This document shows positions 60,149 through 64,000 of a DNA stretch of 64,000 nt, one piece after another. The position numbers and the translations under genes are program-made. The stretch is taken from assembly GCA_027452165.1 (NCBI GenBank), contig DAIDGX010000008.1, positions 62,001 through 126,000 of the forward strand. The letters run 5' to 3'. The notes beneath the pieces are model-generated. The model saw nothing but the letters and a program-made list of their open reading frames with translations, did no database searches and had not been told where the DNA came from. Within the stretch, counting starts at the first letter, position 1. Each line of letters starts with the position of its first letter. The stretch comes from Vulcanimicrobiota bacterium. Lineage in GTDB: Bacteria > Vulcanimicrobiota > Vulcanimicrobiia > Vulcanimicrobiales > Vulcanimicrobiaceae.

Positions 60149-60898
60149 GTGCCCGATTCGATCGAGATTCTCGGTTGCCGGCTCGATCTGCTCGATGCGG
60201 CAACCGCCACGGATCGCGTGCTCGATTTTGCGCGCACCGGAGCGGCGGCCCAGGTTGTCACGCTCGGCACCGAGATGGTGGTGCTCGCGCAGCGTGACGC
60301 GGCATTTCGCGACGTGGTGAATCACGCGGCGCTCTCGCTTTGCGACACGGTCGGCCTGTTGACCGTCGCGCGACGACGCGGTGCGACGCTGCGCGAGCGG
60401 GTGACGGGCGTTGAGTTGGTGGAGCGTCTGTGCGCGCGCGCTGCTGCCGAGCAGGTACCAGTCTATTTTTTGGGCGGTGCCGAAGGGGTTGCGGCGGATG
60501 CGGCGGCGGTGCTCGAGGCGCGTTTTCCAGGCTTGCCGATCGCGGGTGTGCGCAGCGGATACTTCGCCCAGGAAGATATTGCCGACATCGTTGCCGAGAT
60601 TCGAACGAGCGCGGCGCAGTTGCTCTTCGTCGGTCTGGGTTCGCCGCGTCAGGAACTGTGGCTGGCGGAGCACTTGCGTGCAACGGGCTGCGGCGCCGGC
60701 ATCGGTGTGGGCGGATCGTTTGACGTCATCAGCGGGCGCGTGCGCCGCGCGCCGGCTGCGTGGCGTCGTTTCGGTCTCGAATGGCTCTACCGGCTCATAC
60801 GCGAGCCGCGCCGCTGGCAGCGGCAACTCGCGCTGCCGTATTTCGTGTGGCTCATCACCATCGAACGATTCGGACTTGCGACCAAGAAAGGGACGTAA
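60149..60898 (+). CDS. WecG/TagA/CpsF-family glycosyltransferase (GT26)
   Basis: 249 residues from GTG 60149, 8 bases after dapA. Family motifs: TLGTEMVVLAQRDAAFRD near the start, SLCDTVGLLTVAR (active-site loop of the family), FFLGG-type loop VYFLGGAEGVAADAA, LLFVGLGSPRQELWLAEH and GVGGSFDVISGRVRRAP. It transfers N-acetylmannosaminuronate or N-acetylmannosamine to a lipid-linked sugar, making linkage units of wall teichoic acid or enterobacterial common antigen. The next gene is a sugar nucleotidyltransferase. Confidence 0.92.
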   Translation: MPDSIEILGCRLDLLDAATATDRVLDFARTGAAAQVVTLGTEMVVLAQRDAAFRDVVNHAALSLCDTVGLLTVARRRGATLRERVTGVELVERLCARAAAEQVPVYFLGGAEGVAADAAAVLEARFPGLPIAGVRSGYFAQEDIADIVAEIRTSAAQLLFVGLGSPRQELWLAEHLRATGCGAGIGVGGSFDVISGRVRRAPAAWRRFGLEWLYRLIREPRRWQRQLALPYFVWLITIERFGLATKKGT

Positions 60899-60904
60899 CC
60901 CCAC

Positions 60905-61930
60905 GTGAAAGCGATGATCCTCGCCGGAGGCCTTTCGACGCGCCTCTATCCGCTAACGAAGCAAGTGCCGAAGCCGCTCGTGCCCGTGGCTGGTGTGCCG
61001 AACGCCGTGCATTTGATCAACTATTTGAAGGCGTACGGTTACGACGAGATCGCGATCAACGTACATTACCTGGCCGACACGATCTGTACGACGCTTGGTG
61101 ACGGCGCACGATTCGGCGCGAAACTCACCTACCTGCATGAAGCCCAACTGATGGGAAGCGCCGGCGCCGTGAAGGCGATGCAATCCTTCTTTGGTGACGA
61201 GACCTTCGTGGTCGTCGGTTGCGACGATCTCACCGATCTGCCGCTCGATGCGTTGATGGCCGAGCATCAGCGCCACGCGGCGCTCGCAACGATTGGACTT
61301 GTGATTCGCCCCGAAGTGGAGCACTACGGCGTCGTCGTGCTTGGCGACGACGGGCGGATCGCGGGGTTTCAGGAGAAGCCCGCGCGCGGAACGGAGCGCA
61401 GCAAGCTCGTGAATACCGGTATCTATGCGTTCTCGCCGGATATCTTTGCGCATATCCCCGATGCGGAGTTTTACGACTTTGGCAAACAGGTCTTTCCCGA
61501 ACTGCTTGCATCCGGTGCGCGCTTTTTCGGCTATGACGCACGCGATGCGTACTGGTGCGATATCGGCACGCCGGGCGAATACCGGCGCGCAAGCGAAGAT
61601 GTGGTGAACGGCATCTTTCGCATTCCGGGCACGCGCGGCAGCGGCGCCGACGCGAGTGCCTCGATCGATGCGAGCGCGCAGATCGATGCGAACGTGTGGA
61701 TCGGCCCGCACGCACGGATCGGAGCGCACGTACGTATCGCGGGGCCCGCGGTCGTGGGCGAAGGCGTGCAACTTGCCGAGGGCGCGCAGATCGAGCGCAG
61801 CATCTTGTGGACGGGTGCCACGGTTGGCGCCGGCGCGACGGTGCGCGACTCGGTGGTCGGCATCGGCTATGCCGTTGCACCGGATGCGCGCTTGAACGGC
61901 GCGGTCGTCGCAAACGAACCTTTGGCGTAG
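60905..61930 (+). CDS. sugar nucleotidyltransferase (mannose-1-phosphate guanylyltransferase/GlmU-like)
   Basis: 341 residues, GTG start 6 bases after the GT26 gene. Motifs are LAGGLSTRLYPLTKQVPKPL, VVVGCDDLTDL, FQEKPARG and VNTGIYAF, and a C-terminal hexapeptide-like tail (NVWIGPHARIGAHVRIAG) follows. It resembles the enzyme at 50760-51845 in architecture, with the C-terminal part shorter. It would supply the nucleotide sugar for the preceding glycosyltransferase. The sugar cannot be read. Confidence 0.88.
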   Translation: MKAMILAGGLSTRLYPLTKQVPKPLVPVAGVPNAVHLINYLKAYGYDEIAINVHYLADTICTTLGDGARFGAKLTYLHEAQLMGSAGAVKAMQSFFGDETFVVVGCDDLTDLPLDALMAEHQRHAALATIGLVIRPEVEHYGVVVLGDDGRIAGFQEKPARGTERSKLVNTGIYAFSPDIFAHIPDAEFYDFGKQVFPELLASGARFFGYDARDAYWCDIGTPGEYRRASEDVVNGIFRIPGTRGSGADASASIDASAQIDANVWIGPHARIGAHVRIAGPAVVGEGVQLAEGAQIERSILWTGATVGAGATVRDSVVGIGYAVAPDARLNGAVVANEPLA

Positions 61931-61973
61931 CAGCCCGGACGTTGGGCCTTGGCGGATGGCGCGTAGCGCGTGA

Positions 61974-62579
61974 ATGCCTTGCGTGCTCACCCATCTGGTC
62001 GAGGTGCTCTTTCCACGGCAGTGCGCGGCATGCGGTGCGCTCGGCTGGGGACTTTGCGAGCAATGTGTTCCTTACAACGAGCCCTTGCTCACCCGCGCGT
62101 TGCCGACGTTGCGCGTGCGCGCGCTCGGCGCGTACGAAGGCGCGTTACGCACTGCGGTCCTGGCGCTCAAGGATGGCCGGCGCGACGTTGCCGAGGCGTT
62201 TGCGTTGCGTCTCGCGCGCGGTGGCCCTCCAGGCGTGCTCGTTCCCGTCTGCACGAGTGCGGCGCGACGGCGTGTACGTGGCTTCGACGGTGCGGTAACG
62301 ATCGCACGCCGCCTCGCGCAGTTGACCGATACCGCGTGTTACGCCGTGCTGACGCGCCGTGGTGCCGACGCGCAGCGTGGTCGCAGCGGCGAGGAGCGGC
62401 GCGCGGCGCGCGGGCGGTACGCGTGCGATGCGGAGATGCTTGCGGGGCGAGAAGTGGTCCTGATCGACGACGTCTGTACGACGGGAACGACGCTCGAGGA
62501 TTGTGCCGCGGCGATTCGGTCGGCCGGCGGACGGGTGGCGCATGCGTTGGTGATAGCTATCGCGAACGGAGGAGCGTGA
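61974..62579 (+). CDS. comF: ComF-family phosphoribosyltransferase-like protein
   Basis: 201 residues. The N-terminal zinc-ribbon has C17, C20, C28 and C31 (PRQCAACGALGWGLCEQC). The C-terminal half is a type I phosphoribosyltransferase fold with the PRPP loop VVLIDDVCTTGTTLEDC and the segment RRVRGFDGAVTIARRLA. ComF proteins take part in competence-related DNA uptake in several species, by an unclear mechanism. The stop overlaps ribD by 4 bases (GTGA). Confidence 0.9.
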   Translation: MPCVLTHLVEVLFPRQCAACGALGWGLCEQCVPYNEPLLTRALPTLRVRALGAYEGALRTAVLALKDGRRDVAEAFALRLARGGPPGVLVPVCTSAARRRVRGFDGAVTIARRLAQLTDTACYAVLTRRGADAQRGRSGEERRAARGRYACDAEMLAGREVVLIDDVCTTGTTLEDCAAAIRSAGGRVAHALVIAIANGGA

Positions 62580-63676
62580 CCTCAGCGGATCGGCTCTTTA
62601 TGGAGCGTGCCTACGAGCTTGCGGCGCGCGGTATAGGTAACACGGCACCCAATCCAGCCGTCGGATCGGTCATCGTGCGTGACGGCCGTATTCTCGGCGA
62701 AGGCTATCACCATCGCGCGGGTGGTGCCCACGCTGAAGTGAATGCGCTTGCGCAGGCGGGCGATGCTCGGGGCGCAACGGTGTACGTGACCCTCGAGCCG
62801 TGCAACCATGTGGGCCGCACGGCTGCGTGTTCGCGCACGCTCGTCGAGGCAGGCATCGCGCGCGTGATCGTGGGGACACTCGATCCTAACCCGAAAACCA
62901 ACGGCGGCGGTGTCGCCCTGCTGCGCGAACACGGTATCGACGTAACGGTGCTGGACGAACCGCGCGCGCGCCGCATCATCGAACCCTTTGCCGTGGCGGT
63001 TACCCGCGATCGTCCGTATGTCGCGCTCAAGATGGCGATGTCGCTCGACGGGCGCATTACGTCGCGTCCGGGCGTGCAGCAGTGGATCACGAGCGAAGAA
63101 GAGCGCCTCTACGTGCGCGCGCTGCGTATTGCCCACGATGCGGTGATGGTGGGCGCGGGAACGGTGCGTGTGGACGATCCCCAACTCACCGTGCGACCAT
63201 CGTCGCACCGCCTCCGGCCATACACGCGTGTTGTTGCCTGTGAAACGGACACCGTTTCCGAAACGAGCAGAGTGTTTGCTTCGCTTGACGATTATGCGCG
63301 CACGGTCGTGCTTGCGCCATCCGGCGCGCGTGCGCGATTCAAGAATATCCGCGACGTGGCGGAAGTGATATTCGTCGGCAGCGATGATGCCATGCAACTC
63401 GATCTCGCCGCAGCGATGCGTGCGCTACGCGGTTACGGGATTCAGAGCGTGTTGTGCGAAGGCGGACCGACCCTGGGTGCGCGAATGATCGCTGCGGATG
63501 CCGTCGATCGCGTGTACTGGGCTATTGCACCGGTGCTCCTCACGACGGATGTGGCCGTACCGGTGCTTGCTGGTGCCGATCTTGCGGCGTATGGTGCGCG
63601 CGTGCGCTTTGACGGGGTTGAAATGATCGGTGCGGATGTGGTGTTGACCGGGATGATGGAGCACAAGCGTGTTTAG
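62576..63676 (+). CDS. ribD: bifunctional riboflavin-specific deaminase/reductase
   Basis: 366 residues from GTG 62576. The N-terminal deaminase domain has the zinc ligands H52-A-E54 (AHAEVNALAQ), C76 and C85 (LEPCNHVGRTAACSR). The reductase domain starts near residue 140 with VALKMAMSLDGRIT and includes CEGGPTLGA. It carries out the second and third steps of riboflavin synthesis from GTP. GGAGGAGC upstream is a strong ribosome binding site. The 3' end overlaps the riboflavin synthase gene by 8 bases. Confidence 0.95.
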   Translation: MTSADRLFMERAYELAARGIGNTAPNPAVGSVIVRDGRILGEGYHHRAGGAHAEVNALAQAGDARGATVYVTLEPCNHVGRTAACSRTLVEAGIARVIVGTLDPNPKTNGGGVALLREHGIDVTVLDEPRARRIIEPFAVAVTRDRPYVALKMAMSLDGRITSRPGVQQWITSEEERLYVRALRIAHDAVMVGAGTVRVDDPQLTVRPSSHRLRPYTRVVACETDTVSETSRVFASLDDYARTVVLAPSGARARFKNIRDVAEVIFVGSDDAMQLDLAAAMRALRGYGIQSVLCEGGPTLGARMIAADAVDRVYWAIAPVLLTTDVAVPVLAGADLAAYGARVRFDGVEMIGADVVLTGMMEHKRV

Positions 63677-64000
63677 CGGGCTTATCGGGTATCGCGGAAC
63701 GGTGGTTGGAAACGACGCGCTTGAGGGCGGCGGCGCAACCCTGCGCTTGCGGTGCGAGGGCGTTGCGGCCGAGAAACCCGCCGTGAAGGATTCGATCGCG
63801 GTGAACGGCGTCTGCTTGACGGCGACGCGGATCGACGGTGACGTCGTGACGTTCGACGTGATTCCGGAAACGCTCGACCGCAGCACGCTTGGCACGTTGC
63901 GCGTCGGCGACGTGACGAATCTCGAATACTCGCTGCGCATTGGCGATCGCATGGGCGGACACTTTGTGTACGGACACGTTGATACGACCGCGCGCGTGCT
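63669..64000 (+). CDS. ribE: riboflavin synthase alpha chain, 5' part (truncated by window end)
   Basis: 110 codons are visible from GTG 63669. The start is the family's F-S-G-L-I tripeptide region (VFSGLIGYRGTVVG), followed by DSIAVNGVCLTAT, DVIPETLDRSTLG and RIGDRMGGHFVYGHVD, which are the substrate-binding motifs of the first lumazine-type domain. It makes riboflavin from two 6,7-dimethyl-8-ribityllumazine molecules. The rest, probably followed by ribA/B or ribH, lies beyond the window. Confidence 0.93.
   Translation, partial: MFSGLIGYRGTVVGNDALEGGGATLRLRCEGVAAEKPAVKDSIAVNGVCLTATRIDGDVVTFDVIPETLDRSTLGTLRVGDVTNLEYSLRIGDRMGGHFVYGHVDTTARV

Noticed and set aside
61970-63676. A single 568-codon frame suggesting a ComF-RibD fusion.
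   Set aside because: ComF is encoded in another frame and ends at 62579, while the ribD frame becomes meaningful only at GTG 62576, so they are two overlapped genes.

Overview
The window reads as one contiguous stretch of a GC-rich bacterial chromosome. Genes are densely packed and many follow each other with 4-bp ATGA or GTGA overlaps. GTG and TTG starts are common. There is no phage, transposase or CRISPR array. Outer-membrane-type proteins (a YaiO-like barrel, a second barrel-like protein, many lipoproteins) sit beside envelope genes more typical of Gram-positive bacteria (an LCP ligase, a WecG/TagA glycosyltransferase). Together with the B-family oxidase, BNR-repeat proteins and general gene style, this suggests a diderm from a little-cultured lineage. 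Candidatus Eremiobacterota (WPS-2) is my guess, made from impression only and not from a search.

Layout. 1-1621: the end of a SEDS cell-wall polymerase, a YibQ-like degenerate deacetylase and a lipoprotein cytochrome c. 1624-3377 (minus): an extradiol dioxygenase (YgiD-like) and a methyltransferase. 3412-5604: a BlaI/BlaR1-type repressor and sensor-protease pair with a readable promoter and operator. 5709-15506: an apparent low-oxygen/stress island with a lethal-factor-like zinc protease, two universal stress proteins, a B-type (ba3) cytochrome oxidase including a 43-residue subunit IIa, a response regulator with a degenerate kinase, three paralogous small proteins around a Fur-family regulator, and a P-type cation ATPase. 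15551-21142: a PadR regulator followed by a three-gene fatty-acid beta-oxidation operon, closed by a perfect 19-bp hairpin. 21233-35848: a HiPIP, a large BNR lipoprotein, EttA, a VIT1/CCC1 transporter, an S1-domain protein with an attenuator-like leader, alcohol dehydrogenase, SDR, an EXORDIUM-like lipoprotein, an acyl-CoA ligase and an aldo-keto reductase. 35861-45582: a class III cyclase, a PQQ-type beta-propeller lipoprotein, a probable exopolysaccharide locus (YaiO-like barrel, bactofilin-like protein, processive GT2, membrane protein, divergent six-hairpin secreted protein) and an LCP protein. 45628-49793: small secreted or membrane proteins, and a BNR protein overlapped with a MoaD/ThiS-like protein. 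49952-50637: two tRNA genes (Glu-CTC, Gln-CTG) with a terminator, and an HNH endonuclease.

50760-64000 looks like one long co-directional unit: sugar nucleotidyltransferase, GT4, six-hairpin glycosidase, PcrA helicase, the lysine/diaminopimelate genes dapB-asd-lysC-dapA, a WecG/TagA glycosyltransferase, a second sugar nucleotidyltransferase, ComF, ribD and the start of riboflavin synthase. It joins cell-wall precursor (DAP) supply, surface-glycan synthesis and riboflavin synthesis. No gap between genes exceeds 300 bases; the larger ones (36851-37133, 49794-49951, 28648-28788) are covered in the feature list or findings. All functions are read from motifs and family resemblance by eye, and no similarity search was run.
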